DNA of 35,443 nt from a virus. This document shows positions 8,046-14,935 of the stretch, piece after piece. The DNA lies in IMG/VR virus record IMGVR_UViG_3300036398_001557, positions 1 through 35,443 of that record; one strand, written 5' to 3'. Under the pieces are notes generated by a model that did not search any database, had not been told where the DNA came from, and saw only the letters and a program-made list of their open reading frames with translations. The position numbers and the translations under genes are program-made. Numbering within the stretch: the first letter of the stretch is position 1; every line of letters begins with the position of its first letter.

Positions 8046-10012
8046 TTCTTTGCAAGTCCATATCTGCGGTGTGCGCCACCCTCAACGGCCAGGGGAATCC
8101 CCGGCATGTACTTAGGCTCTACGGTCATCTGCGCCAAGACCCAAGTCTTAGCGTCAGCCACTTCCTCGTCGGGCACCACGACGATCTGTTCATCATGCAC
8201 TGTGCCTGCCACAAAGTACTTCTTCGAAGTACGTAGCATCCCGTCTGTCATCACGATCCGCGCCAACGCTTGGGTCACGTTGTTGGTGATCTTGCCAGCA
8301 TACAGCTTGGTCTCGTCCTCGCCATAGACCCAGTTCTTCTGCTTGGTCTCCTTATCGGTGACTTGGCGCAGGTCAGGGTACAGCAAAGACATGCCGTTTG
8401 GCAGCACGATCTCGTTCTTGCGGAACGTCAGACATTTATACACCACCTCTTCGCCACCGGCAAGGGACTTAGTTAGTAAGCGGTCACACATGTCCCAGAA
8501 GCTCACCACGGGGTGGGCCGTGGCCCGGTAGATGTCGATGATCTTCTTGGCCGCCACGCAGTGCACCAGCAGCTCCCGCTCGGTGCAGGTGTGGGGAATC
8601 TCTTGGAGCTTCTTGACGTTGTCCTCCCAGCCGATGAACCGCTCGATGTACTCGGCTGTCACATCCAGCTTCTTGGCAAACGCCTTGTCATAGCGCACGG
8701 GCGGTGCGCCCAGGAAGCCCACCAGAAGCTGCGAGGCGAAGCTCGCCCACCCCAGGCCATACCCACACCCCAGCAACGCGCTCTTGGCCGACTGGCGCAG
8801 GTCTGGGTGGCTGTCCTTGGTCATGCCGGGGATGCCGAACATCTGCGCACCGAACTGGGCGTATGCATCCTGGCCCGAGCGGAAGATGTTCAACAACTCC
8901 TCGTAGTCCGACAGCCACGCCAGCACCCGGGGCTCGATCTGCGAAAGGTCACCCACCAGAAGCTGGTATCCCTCCGGGGCCATGATGGCCTTGCGCAGGA
9001 AGCTGCCGCGTTTGAGGTTCTGCATGTTGATGGCCGAGCCCTTGGCCGCCGTCCACCGGCCCGACTTGGCACCGTAGTAGGACAGGGGCACGGGCAGTGC
9101 GCCGCGCTGGGAGATGTCCAGAAACCGCTGCGCACGGGTGCGCTCGGTGGTGGACTTGACCTTGAGCCGGGCCTCGCACAGGGTGGCCACATCCTCGTTC
9201 TCACCGTTGAGCAGTGCTTGGAACAGGGCGTCGTTCTTGGCCAGGGCCAGCGTCAGTTGGCCCGTGGTCTTGCTGACCTTCCTTGGTGGGGCTACGCCCA
9301 AGCCCCACAGCAGCGCAGCAAACTTAGGGTTCGATGCAAGCTCCGACTCCTCCACCCCCAGCTTGGCCAGCAGCCCCTCACGGTGCTTGCCCTCCTCAGT
9401 AAGCGCCTCGATCAGCATCGTCCTGTCAAGCTGCAACACCGGGCGGGTGTACATCTTGAGGGTCATGTCGATGAGGCGAAGCTCCGACTTGGGGTAGTTT
9501 TCAACCAGCCGCTCGAAAATCCGTTCGCAGAGATATACGTCGTGCTTGCAGTAATCGGCAAGCTCAGATTCCATATCTTTATCAATCTCTGCGAGTCCGT
9601 CCGTCGAATGTACGGCTCGCCCTTTTTCGGGAAGACCAAAATCGCTGGCGAGTTTTGCGAGGGAATTGCCAACCTCCACGCCGCGTAGAGCACGCGCCAT
9701 TGATAGGGTGTCGAAGATGAACGCGGGCCGTATGCCGTAGCGCCACTCAAGGATCGAAACATCGAACTGTGCGTTATGGGCGAGGGCGGCTGTCTTGCTC
9801 CAGTCGTAAGTCCCCAAGATTCTAGGAAGCTCATCTCCTCGATACCACTGTATAGCGGTGTCTCCTCCATACTCATGGATGCAAGCGCCAAAGGCCTTGA
9901 ACCGCTTGTCACGGATGTACTCCTCTGTGGTTAGTTTCGATAGTGTGTAGTCGCGCTTGTCCCAGCGCGTTTCAAAGTCAATGCTGACGATGCGTTGATA
10001 AGGTGCACTCAA
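8042..10012 (-). CDS. Family A DNA polymerase with 3'-5' exonuclease (656 aa)
   Basis: Exonuclease motifs: SIDFETR (D12/E14), HNAQFDVS (N80/D84) and YCKHD (Y154/D158). Polymerase motifs: A, VGDLSQIEPR (D355/E360); B, the O-helix RQSAKSALLGCGYG (R406, K410, Y418); C, VHDEQ (H606-D607). All catalytic residues are present, so a proofreading replicative enzyme is expected; length is close to T7-type polymerases, and no 5'-nuclease domain is visible. The start is TTG at 10012: the codon before it in frame is TAA, the first internal Met is at residue 105, and AAAGGAG lies 8 nt upstream. TTG overlaps the stop of the upstream gene. Confidence 0.96.
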   Translation of the reverse strand: MSAPYQRIVSIDFETRWDKRDYTLSKLTTEEYIRDKRFKAFGACIHEYGGDTAIQWYRGDELPRILGTYDWSKTAALAHNAQFDVSILEWRYGIRPAFIFDTLSMARALRGVEVGNSLAKLASDFGLPEKGRAVHSTDGLAEIDKDMESELADYCKHDVYLCERIFERLVENYPKSELRLIDMTLKMYTRPVLQLDRTMLIEALTEEGKHREGLLAKLGVEESELASNPKFAALLWGLGVAPPRKVSKTTGQLTLALAKNDALFQALLNGENEDVATLCEARLKVKSTTERTRAQRFLDISQRGALPVPLSYYGAKSGRWTAAKGSAINMQNLKRGSFLRKAIMAPEGYQLLVGDLSQIEPRVLAWLSDYEELLNIFRSGQDAYAQFGAQMFGIPGMTKDSHPDLRQSAKSALLGCGYGLGWASFASQLLVGFLGAPPVRYDKAFAKKLDVTAEYIERFIGWEDNVKKLQEIPHTCTERELLVHCVAAKKIIDIYRATAHPVVSFWDMCDRLLTKSLAGGEEVVYKCLTFRKNEIVLPNGMSLLYPDLRQVTDKETKQKNWVYGEDETKLYAGKITNNVTQALARIVMTDGMLRTSKKYFVAGTVHDEQIVVVPDEEVADAKTWVLAQMTVEPKYMPGIPLAVEGGAHRRYGLAKK

Positions 10013-10302
10013 TTAAACATCTCCTTTGGTGGTGCGTCTTTTGTGTTGAGGTATCCTAAAAAATCGTTGGCGCCCTCCATCATCCGTGCGGCTGCCATGC
10101 TGTCGCAGTTGAGCATTGCAAACGACTCAACGCTGTCGGCAGTACCGAAGATGACCACGGCAGAGTCAGTGCCTTCTTTGTCGTAGCAGCGGGTGAGGGC
10201 GTAGAAAACAGAGCGCAGGTGCATGCGCTCATCGTCGTCGAGCTTGGCAATGATGCGCTCGATCTCTGCCTCTTGCTCTTTGCTTGTGGTGATAGTGTTC
10301 AT
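10009..10302 (-). CDS. Hypothetical acidic protein (97 aa)
   Basis: ATG at 10302 overlaps the VRR-NUC stop; its stop overlaps the polymerase TTG start. The N-terminus is helical and charged (EQEAEIERIIAKLDDDER), and the centre is mixed (TDSAVVIFGTADSVE). No family recognised. Tight coupling on both sides suggests it serves the polymerase, for example as an accessory factor; that is conjecture. Confidence 0.65.
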   Translation of the reverse strand: MNTITTSKEQEAEIERIIAKLDDDERMHLRSVFYALTRCYDKEGTDSAVVIFGTADSVESFAMLNCDSMAAARMMEGANDFLGYLNTKDAPPKEMFN

Positions 10303-10583
10303 ATCAACTCCTTTTGTAGTGTGTCCATGTTGGTCTCGTTGATGACAAGGGCGATGCCGCCAGCGGCGCGGATGCGTGCCAGATGCAGCTCTTGCAGTGC
10401 GGTTGGTTTGTTGCTGCCTGCCTTGGCCTCGACCGCAATGAAGCGGCCTTTGTGGCAGATGACGAAGTCGGGCACGCCTGAGTTGCCGTAGCCTGTGCCG
10501 ATGGGCATGGCGTAGTAAGCGCCTGCTGCATCGAGCAGTTTACGGATTTGCTTTTTGACTTTGACCTCGGGCGTGGCGGCCAT
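10299..10583 (-). CDS. VRR-NUC domain nuclease (94 aa)
   Basis: ATG at 10583 with AGGAGAGCAC upstream. The protein is essentially one VRR-NUC domain: GYGNSGVPDFVICHKGRF then IAVEAKAG gives D39, E52 and K54 of the PD-(D/E)XK core, followed by LQELHLARIRAAGGIALVIN, the conserved QxxxxxRxxxxGG helix and last strand. Stand-alone phage VRR-NUC proteins are thought to resolve branched DNA such as Holliday junctions, fitting the adjacent polymerase and recombination genes. Confidence 0.9.
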   Translation of the reverse strand: MAATPEVKVKKQIRKLLDAAGAYYAMPIGTGYGNSGVPDFVICHKGRFIAVEAKAGSNKPTALQELHLARIRAAGGIALVINETNMDTLQKELI

Positions 10584-10591
10584 GTGCTCTC

Positions 10592-10660
10592 CTAGAACGG
10601 CGCTGGCTCAGCGTCGGCTATCGCCTGCTTCTGCGCTTGCTTGTGCGCCCGCTCAAGCAT
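10592..10660 (-). CDS. Possible 22-residue peptide
   Basis: A short frame (MLERAHKQAQKQ...) begins with an ATG directly after the stop of the zinc-ribbon gene (TAAGATG) and ends 8 nt before the VRR-NUC start. GAGGGTGG lies upstream but somewhat far. It would fill an otherwise empty gap. It may be spurious. Confidence 0.25.
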   Translation of the reverse strand: MLERAHKQAQKQAIADAEPAPF

Positions 10661-10661
10661 C

Positions 10662-10847
10662 TTACCGTCCACCCTCTGGAATGGCCAGCTTCGTGCGAAG
10701 TTTTCGCTTTGGTTTGGGTTCGTTGATCGGGACTTCCTTGGTTTGGAACGTGTGGTCGTTGTAGCAGTGTCGGCGTCTGATTGGGACACCGTCGATTGAT
10801 TTTGTTTGCATGACATCCGTTGGTCCTCCACACAGTGGGCACTTCAT
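10662..10847 (-). CDS. Small zinc-ribbon protein, NrdR-like N-terminus (61 aa)
   Basis: ATG at 10847 overlaps the stop of the upstream zinc-rich gene (ATGA), with AAGGA ahead. It begins MKCPLCGGPTDVMQTK and continues GVPIRRRHCYNDHTFQT, resembling the zinc ribbon of NrdR-type repressors (CPxCG...RRRxC), though the last Cys pair is reduced to C plus H. The C-terminus is basic (EPKPKRKLRTK). It probably binds nucleic acid. Confidence 0.7.
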   Translation of the reverse strand: MKCPLCGGPTDVMQTKSIDGVPIRRRHCYNDHTFQTKEVPINEPKPKRKLRTKLAIPEGGR

Positions 10848-11443
10848 TCGCGTTCCTTGTAGTACTTGAATCTGTCAGTCATGTACGTTGATGCTTTTGC
10901 CAGAGGTTGCGTGGCTTTCAAGTGACAATTCCTGCACACCAGATAAGCGTCGGTCCCATCCGCGCAAGAAAGACCGTCTTGTACCCACAGCTTTGTGCCC
11001 CGCACAATCCAAGGACCTTTTGTTGTTTCGCACACCGCACACACCGCGTTCTTTTTCAAGCGATTGACTATAGCTCTGTAGTCGGGTGACGACCGCATGT
11101 TTATGTTTGTTGATGTTCTCCTCTTACGCATACACAGTTTTGAACAGGCTGACAATCTTGGGTAATCGGCTGGCGTCAGCAGCATTTCCGCTTTGCACAC
11201 CACACACTCTTTTGGGATACGCACCAACCTCGCAGCGTTAGCGCATGCGCGGCCACAGTAGTGGTGTGTTGAGCGTTTTGCCCAGCAAGCATATTTTTCA
11301 AAGGGTATGCCGCAGTGATCACAGTTAAACGGCAGCTTCGATTTATTTCTTGCAACTGTAGTTAGTTGAGCGCGTTCAACCACAAACCCGCCAATGGGTG
11401 GCGGGGTCTGCTTGTAGTGTGTGTCGTAACCTCTGCCTTTCAT
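10844..11443 (-). CDS. Protein with three Cys4 zinc sites, possibly HNH-related (199 aa)
   Basis: The start is the ATG at 11443: GGAGG lies 9 nt upstream, whereas an ATG nine nt earlier abuts the GGAGG. Cys pairs are at 41/44 with 63/67, 80/83 with 100/104, and 135/138 with 170/173, giving three zinc-binding sites. The last module (VCAVCETTKGPWIVRG...YLVCRNCHLKATQ) resembles the zinc frame of HNH endonucleases, but a DH pair is not evident. A nucleic-acid-binding or nuclease role is plausible. Confidence 0.6.
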   Translation of the reverse strand: MKGRGYDTHYKQTPPPIGGFVVERAQLTTVARNKSKLPFNCDHCGIPFEKYACWAKRSTHHYCGRACANAARLVRIPKECVVCKAEMLLTPADYPRLSACSKLCMRKRRTSTNINMRSSPDYRAIVNRLKKNAVCAVCETTKGPWIVRGTKLWVQDGLSCADGTDAYLVCRNCHLKATQPLAKASTYMTDRFKYYKERE

Positions 11444-11658
11444 TTTTTCCATCCTCCGGGCCAGTCGTAAAACAAGGGCATGGGGTCCACGGCAAACGCT
11501 TTGCGGATCAGATCAGCGGCTTGGTACGGCTCGGCCTCTTCAGCGATCTCGGCGCAGCGGTCTGCGACAAGGGCGGCAAAGCGTTCAAGCGTAGCGGCTT
11601 GATCTGTCGACCACAAAATACCAGCATCCAGCGCCATGCGGATGATGTCTTCTTTCAT
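11440..11658 (-). CDS. Hypothetical phage protein (72 aa)
   Basis: ATG at 11658 overlaps the upstream stop (ATGA); the stop overlaps the next start. The sequence KEDIIRMALDAG...LERFAALVADR is a pattern often seen in small phage genes of unknown role. The C-terminus is aromatic (FYDWPGGWKK). Confidence 0.65.
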   Translation of the reverse strand: MKEDIIRMALDAGILWSTDQAATLERFAALVADRCAEIAEEAEPYQAADLIRKAFAVDPMPLFYDWPGGWKK

Positions 11659-11909
11659 TTCAAAAACCCCACGATCTGCTCGTACACGCCGTTGCGGGCG
11701 CTGTTGTCTGTCTCGTACTTGTTCCATCCTGCGTAGCGCATCTCTGTCTCTGCGCGGCGCAGCAGGTCAAACGCTCGGTCAGAGTCTTTCACAATTGCAT
11801 CTATCTCAGTCTGGTGCGACTGCTTGAGGGCTTTGGTCAATGGGCTGTCCAGCCAAGCGTGGTAGTCGGCTGTTGAAAGTTTCTGGTGCATGTTGTGATC
11901 TCCGCTCAT
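11655..11909 (-). CDS. Hypothetical helical protein (84 aa)
   Basis: ATG at 11909 preceded by AAAGGAAACCATC; overlaps its neighbours at both ends by 4 nt. Charged and helical (TEIDAIVKDSDRAFDLLRRA). No family recognised. Confidence 0.6.
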   Translation of the reverse strand: MSGDHNMHQKLSTADYHAWLDSPLTKALKQSHQTEIDAIVKDSDRAFDLLRRAETEMRYAGWNKYETDNSARNGVYEQIVGFLK

Positions 11910-12106
11910 GATGGTTTCCTTTCTCCGCGCTCAAATGCCTCGCGGTTATCTGCGCTGTTATGGATGGCAAGAAAATCAACAGGGTCAATTTCTGGGTTAC
12001 ACCAGCAGCTTGGCAGCAGCTCGTGTTCGCGTAGATCGGCTACCGGCACAATGTGTTGTACAAAATTGCCAGCCTCGGATGGGAAACCAATAAGTCTCCA
12101 GCTCAT
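11906..12106 (-). CDS. Hypothetical protein (66 aa)
   Basis: ATG at 12106 with AAGGGGGCAAGC ahead; 4-nt overlaps with both neighbours. It contains SCWCNPEIDP, a CxC pair in a Pro/Asp-rich stretch, and an Asn/Glu-rich end. Function unknown. Confidence 0.6.
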   Translation of the reverse strand: MSWRLIGFPSEAGNFVQHIVPVADLREHELLPSCWCNPEIDPVDFLAIHNSADNREAFERGERKPS

Positions 12107-12312
12107 GCTTGCCCCCTTGCCTTGAGCATGGCGTCGGCCAGTCCGTATGCGTTGTCAGCAATGATCTGGGCATACTTCGGGCCGCAGTCGATGTCAGTGG
12201 CTAACAACCCCTGCATCACCCTTGCAGCAAAGTAATCGCGCAGCGTCATGCCCGCCGTCACCGGCTGGTGCAGATGCTCGATGGTGTGGGGAAAAGCATA
12301 TTCGTTGCTCAT
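12103..12312 (-). CDS. Hypothetical phage protein (69 aa)
   Basis: ATG at 12312 with GGAGAAGAACAC; ATGA-type overlaps on both sides. The segment GMTLRDYFAARVMQGLLA followed by AYGLADAMLKAR matches a widespread small phage family of unknown function. Confidence 0.7.
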   Translation of the reverse strand: MSNEYAFPHTIEHLHQPVTAGMTLRDYFAARVMQGLLATDIDCGPKYAQIIADNAYGLADAMLKARGQA

Positions 12313-12545
12313 GTGTTCTTCTCCTTGAGGATTGACTCGGCGCTCGTCGCGGCCTGAAGTTTGGTCAGGCAGGATTGGTTAATCGCCGAGAAGTCTTTCT
12401 CTGTCAGCCCGACCCACTGGCGCTGTGCTGGTTGCTTCTCAGCTTGCTCAATGGCGGCGCGGAGGGCGGCTCTTGCTACGTTTACCTGCTCCCACGAATA
12501 GGCGTCCAGCGCATCCAGCGCCTGACGCATTGTTTCGATGCTCAT
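12309..12545 (-). CDS. Hypothetical phage protein (78 aa)
   Basis: ATG at 12545 with GGGAGAAGAA. Starts with the MRQALDALD...ARAALRAAIEQAEKQ pattern common in small helical phage proteins of unknown role. Coupled to both neighbours by 4-nt overlaps. Confidence 0.65.
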   Translation of the reverse strand: MSIETMRQALDALDAYSWEQVNVARAALRAAIEQAEKQPAQRQWVGLTEKDFSAINQSCLTKLQAATSAESILKEKNT

Positions 12546-12796
12546 TTCTTCTCCCTTGCATGTCGCTCCAATGTCTTCTTGTGCACCGGCATCACCGGCA
12601 TCTCGACCACCATATCCTTGGGCGCTGCGCTCAGATATGGTGCTGTTCGTTCGCTGTACAGGGTACTGGGCTCAATACCCTTCTTGCGCTGCTCGTTAAC
12701 GTGGCGCGTCATCTGGTATGAGTTGCGCCGCGCTTTCTCCAGATCACGCATGCTGATCTGGGGCTTGTAGTTTCTCCAGTCGAACGGGTCGTTCAC
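12542..12796 (-). CDS. Hypothetical basic protein, GTG start (84 aa)
   Basis: Starts with GTG at 12796, which overlaps the upstream stop (GTGA). Basic and partly helical (SMRDLEKARRNSYQMTRHV), ending in a run of charged residues. Function unknown. Confidence 0.6.
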   Translation of the reverse strand: MNDPFDWRNYKPQISMRDLEKARRNSYQMTRHVNEQRKKGIEPSTLYSERTAPYLSAAPKDMVVEMPVMPVHKKTLERHAREKK

Positions 12797-13404
12797 GCCT
12801 TGACCCCAAAGATTTTGTGCAGCTCGTCGTAGAGCGAGCGGGCCTGCTTGATGGGCAGCGTCGAGAGGATGTACTCGACATCGTTGGAGACGACGATAGG
12901 GGCTGACACAGGCGCTGGTGCGGGCACTAAGGTAGCAACGGGCTGCAGCGCGGCAATGCCTTCGCTCTTTGGCTCCGTTGCTTTCACTGCGGGCTTCGGT
13001 GCGGGTTTCGCTACGGGCTTGGCGGCCTTCTTGGCTGCGGTCCTCTTGTTCACCGCCAGTTTGAACACCTGCTTGATCGGCACGTACTCCTTGGCCGTTG
13101 CGTGGTACGTACCATCTGCCAGCCGTGCGATCTGCCCTGAGCGGCGAAGCTGGCTGATGAGGGCAGTCACCGAGCTGTCTTTGAACCCTTTGTCGATCAG
13201 CTTGTGCTTGACCTCGTTGTGGTGCAGACCTGGGTTGTCGCGCACAAAGTCGAAGGTGGCGCGTGATACGTTGGTGGTGATGGGGAAGGTAACTGAAGTC
13301 ATGGTTTGTTTCTCCTGGGGTTGTGGTTGTGATTGGGTTACGGGCTGGTCATCTTTGGCCCACTCGTCGAGTACTTTGCTCAACGCTGTTTGAAGGTCAG
13401 GCAT
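12793..13404 (-). CDS. Winged-helix DNA-binding protein with Lys/Ala/Pro linker (203 aa)
   Basis: ATG at 13404 with GGAGAGAGCC. Residues 45-105 look like a winged helix (RATFDFVRDNPGLHHNEVKH, then DSSVTALISQLRRSGQIARL and a GTYHAT wing). A basic, Ala/Pro-rich linker (about 120-165) leads to a C-terminal helix pair (YILSTLPIKQARSLYDELHK). It is likely a DNA-binding regulator or a replication accessory; I cannot say which. Confidence 0.7.
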   Translation of the reverse strand: MPDLQTALSKVLDEWAKDDQPVTQSQPQPQEKQTMTSVTFPITTNVSRATFDFVRDNPGLHHNEVKHKLIDKGFKDSSVTALISQLRRSGQIARLADGTYHATAKEYVPIKQVFKLAVNKRTAAKKAAKPVAKPAPKPAVKATEPKSEGIAALQPVATLVPAPAPVSAPIVVSNDVEYILSTLPIKQARSLYDELHKIFGVKA

Positions 13405-13564
13405 GGCTCTCTCCTTTACGCTCTATGTGTTTTGCCAGAAGCCAGCGGTCACCAAGTGAGCGCACAGAGCGCACCCACTTGAGCTGGTTGGTACGGTTGA
13501 CCTCGCGTGGTACATAGTCCACGTTCCACAGTTTGCGCACATGGCGCAGCATTTGTACGTTCAT
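13397..13564 (-). CDS. Small basic protein (55 aa)
   Basis: ATG at 13564 with a strong GAGGAGGAG site. Basic and Trp-rich (RKLWNVDYVP, LKWVRSVRSLGDRWLL). Overlaps the winged-helix gene by 8 nt and starts 2 nt after the upstream stop. Function unknown. Confidence 0.6.
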   Translation of the reverse strand: MNVQMLRHVRKLWNVDYVPREVNRTNQLKWVRSVRSLGDRWLLAKHIERKGESHA

Positions 13565-13566
13565 GT

Positions 13567-13749
13567 TTACTCCTCCTCTCCAAAGACCGCTTTGATGCCG
13601 ATCTCGCTGTTGGCAGCGGCTTCGTCCTGTAGGTGGTCGATGAGATGCAAGATACCCGTCAAGTCCTCCGCCACAGTGGGCGGGCTGACACTGATGACCT
13701 GCAAGAGGGTAAGTTTTTGGCTGCGAAGCAGCGCCCAGTCGATTTTCAT
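13567..13749 (-). CDS. Hypothetical protein (60 aa), first gene of a unit
   Basis: ATG at 13749 with cassette AGGAGAAAGCGAATG. Helical and acidic at the end (GIKAVFGEEE). It follows a 62-nt gap holding an operator-like palindrome and a good sigma70-type promoter, so it probably heads the 13.7-10.6 kb run of small genes. Confidence 0.65.
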   Translation of the reverse strand: MKIDWALLRSQKLTLLQVISVSPPTVAEDLTGILHLIDHLQDEAAANSEIGIKAVFGEEE

Positions 13750-13792
13750 TCGCTTTCTCCTTTTTGTGAATCGTGCCTGACAACCCGAAGGT

Positions 13793-13808
13793 TGTCAAGC
13801 GTTGGACA
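13793..13808 (-). promoter_or_regulatory. Operator-like palindrome, copy 2, next to a leftward promoter
   Basis: Minus strand TGTCCAACGCTTGACA, identical to the site at 4558-4573. Just upstream, inside the end of the peptidase gene, TTGACG is separated by 18 nt from AATAAT, with an extended TG (TGTAATAAT). The palindrome begins at the last T of the -10 and covers the expected start site, a typical repressor position. Confidence 0.6.
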
Positions 13809-13811
13809 TTA

Positions 13812-14930
13812 TTACACTTCTGCGTAGGCAACGTCAAACAGGCTAGCGAGCACGGAGCCAGCCCCGTATGTGCGCAAGATGTTCAGGTGATCCCTGAGTA
13901 CCTCGGCATCGCGCAGCTTCTTGTTGCTGATGTAGCGCCGCGCAAGCGCAGGCTCCTCGGGGTACACGGACTCGCAGATCAGCTCGGCAAGGTAGCCAGG
14001 GTAGCCAGCCAACGCGTCTTGGATCGCCTCCTCAACGTCGTCTTCTTCAGTCCAGCCATCGGCAAACTTCTGCGTGCCATAGGGGAAAGAGCTGACACTG
14101 GTCGTCACAGAGGCTGGGGTGTCGGCGTAGTAGGCATACCACTGGTCTGCCCAGTGGCTCTCCACAGCCAGCGGGTCACGGGATGTGGGCAGCTTGTCCC
14201 ATGCGATCTGCACCACGCGGTCAGCCAGAGCCATGAAGTGGTAGATGTCGAGCGACTCCCTATCGGAGTGCTCGTGGTCATAGCCAACGCTGATGTTGGT
14301 GCACTCGGGGATGAGGCTTGTGAACTCGGCGGTGTCGGTGTAGACCCCTGTGCTGTCGGGCAGGTACATGAGCCTGTCGTCCACGTTGAGCGTGTCAGCA
14401 AGCGCATCGGCAAACGCATCGGAGCAGCAGCGGCCATAGCCCTGGTGGGTGATGACACTGTCGATACCCCTGCGGTCAAACGCGATGGCCCGGTCGAACT
14501 GGCGCAAGAGGTCTGCGTGATCCTTGGCTAAGTGCTTGGCCCCGATGCCGCCGCGCTCCTCCCCCTGCGTGAAGATGTAGTACCCGGGCACACTGCTGCA
14601 CAGCAGGTGCATGAGCATGGCACAGCCAGCGCCATCGTCAGCGCCCAGTGGTGCACCCTTGGCGTACCACGTACCGTGCGCCTTGATGAACTTGTTGGGG
14701 CCGTCCTCGTGGTGCACAGTGTCAACGTGTGCAACGAAGAGTGTGCGGTTGTGTGTGCCAAGGCGTGCGTCAATATGCACGTTGCCAGCGGCGTCGATGG
14801 TCAGGTCTAGATGGCGTGGGATGTTGTCACACAGCCAGCCTGTGAACAGTGACGCACCCTCGCCGTTATGCGGGCGCTTGAGTGATAGCGCACGGCACAG
14901 AGTCTTGTGAAGCATGGATTGTTTGCGCAT
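13812..14930 (-). CDS. M20/M28/M42-like zinc aminopeptidase or deacylase (372 aa)
   Basis: ATG at 14930 with GAGGAGTAATTCCC. The active-site layout is complete: FVAHVDTVH (H68, D70), GADDGAGC (D98), TQGEERGGIG (E124/E125), FDRRG (D152) and GYDHEHSD (H219/H221). This is the signature of co-catalytic di-zinc exopeptidases and deacylases. The last 120 residues are acidic and not recognised. No signal peptide is seen, so it should act in the cytoplasm. The substrate could be a peptide, an amino-acid conjugate or a modified metabolite. Such enzymes are uncommon in phage early regions. Confidence 0.85.
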   Translation of the reverse strand: MRKQSMLHKTLCRALSLKRPHNGEGASLFTGWLCDNIPRHLDLTIDAAGNVHIDARLGTHNRTLFVAHVDTVHHEDGPNKFIKAHGTWYAKGAPLGADDGAGCAMLMHLLCSSVPGYYIFTQGEERGGIGAKHLAKDHADLLRQFDRAIAFDRRGIDSVITHQGYGRCCSDAFADALADTLNVDDRLMYLPDSTGVYTDTAEFTSLIPECTNISVGYDHEHSDRESLDIYHFMALADRVVQIAWDKLPTSRDPLAVESHWADQWYAYYADTPASVTTSVSSFPYGTQKFADGWTEEDDVEEAIQDALAGYPGYLAELICESVYPEEPALARRYISNKKLRDAEVLRDHLNILRTYGAGSVLASLFDVAYAEV

Positions 14931-14935
14931 GGGAA

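Noticed and set aside
8513-9688. 391-codon rightward frame opposite the DNA polymerase.
   Set aside because: All catalytic motifs of a family A polymerase lie on the minus strand; the opposite frame is Leu/Gly/His-rich without recognisable domains.
10592-10831. 79-codon minus-strand frame overlapping the zinc-ribbon gene.
   Set aside because: Starts with GTG without a site and reads Ser/Thr-rich through the CPLC zinc ribbon; only its last 22 codons are kept as a doubtful peptide.
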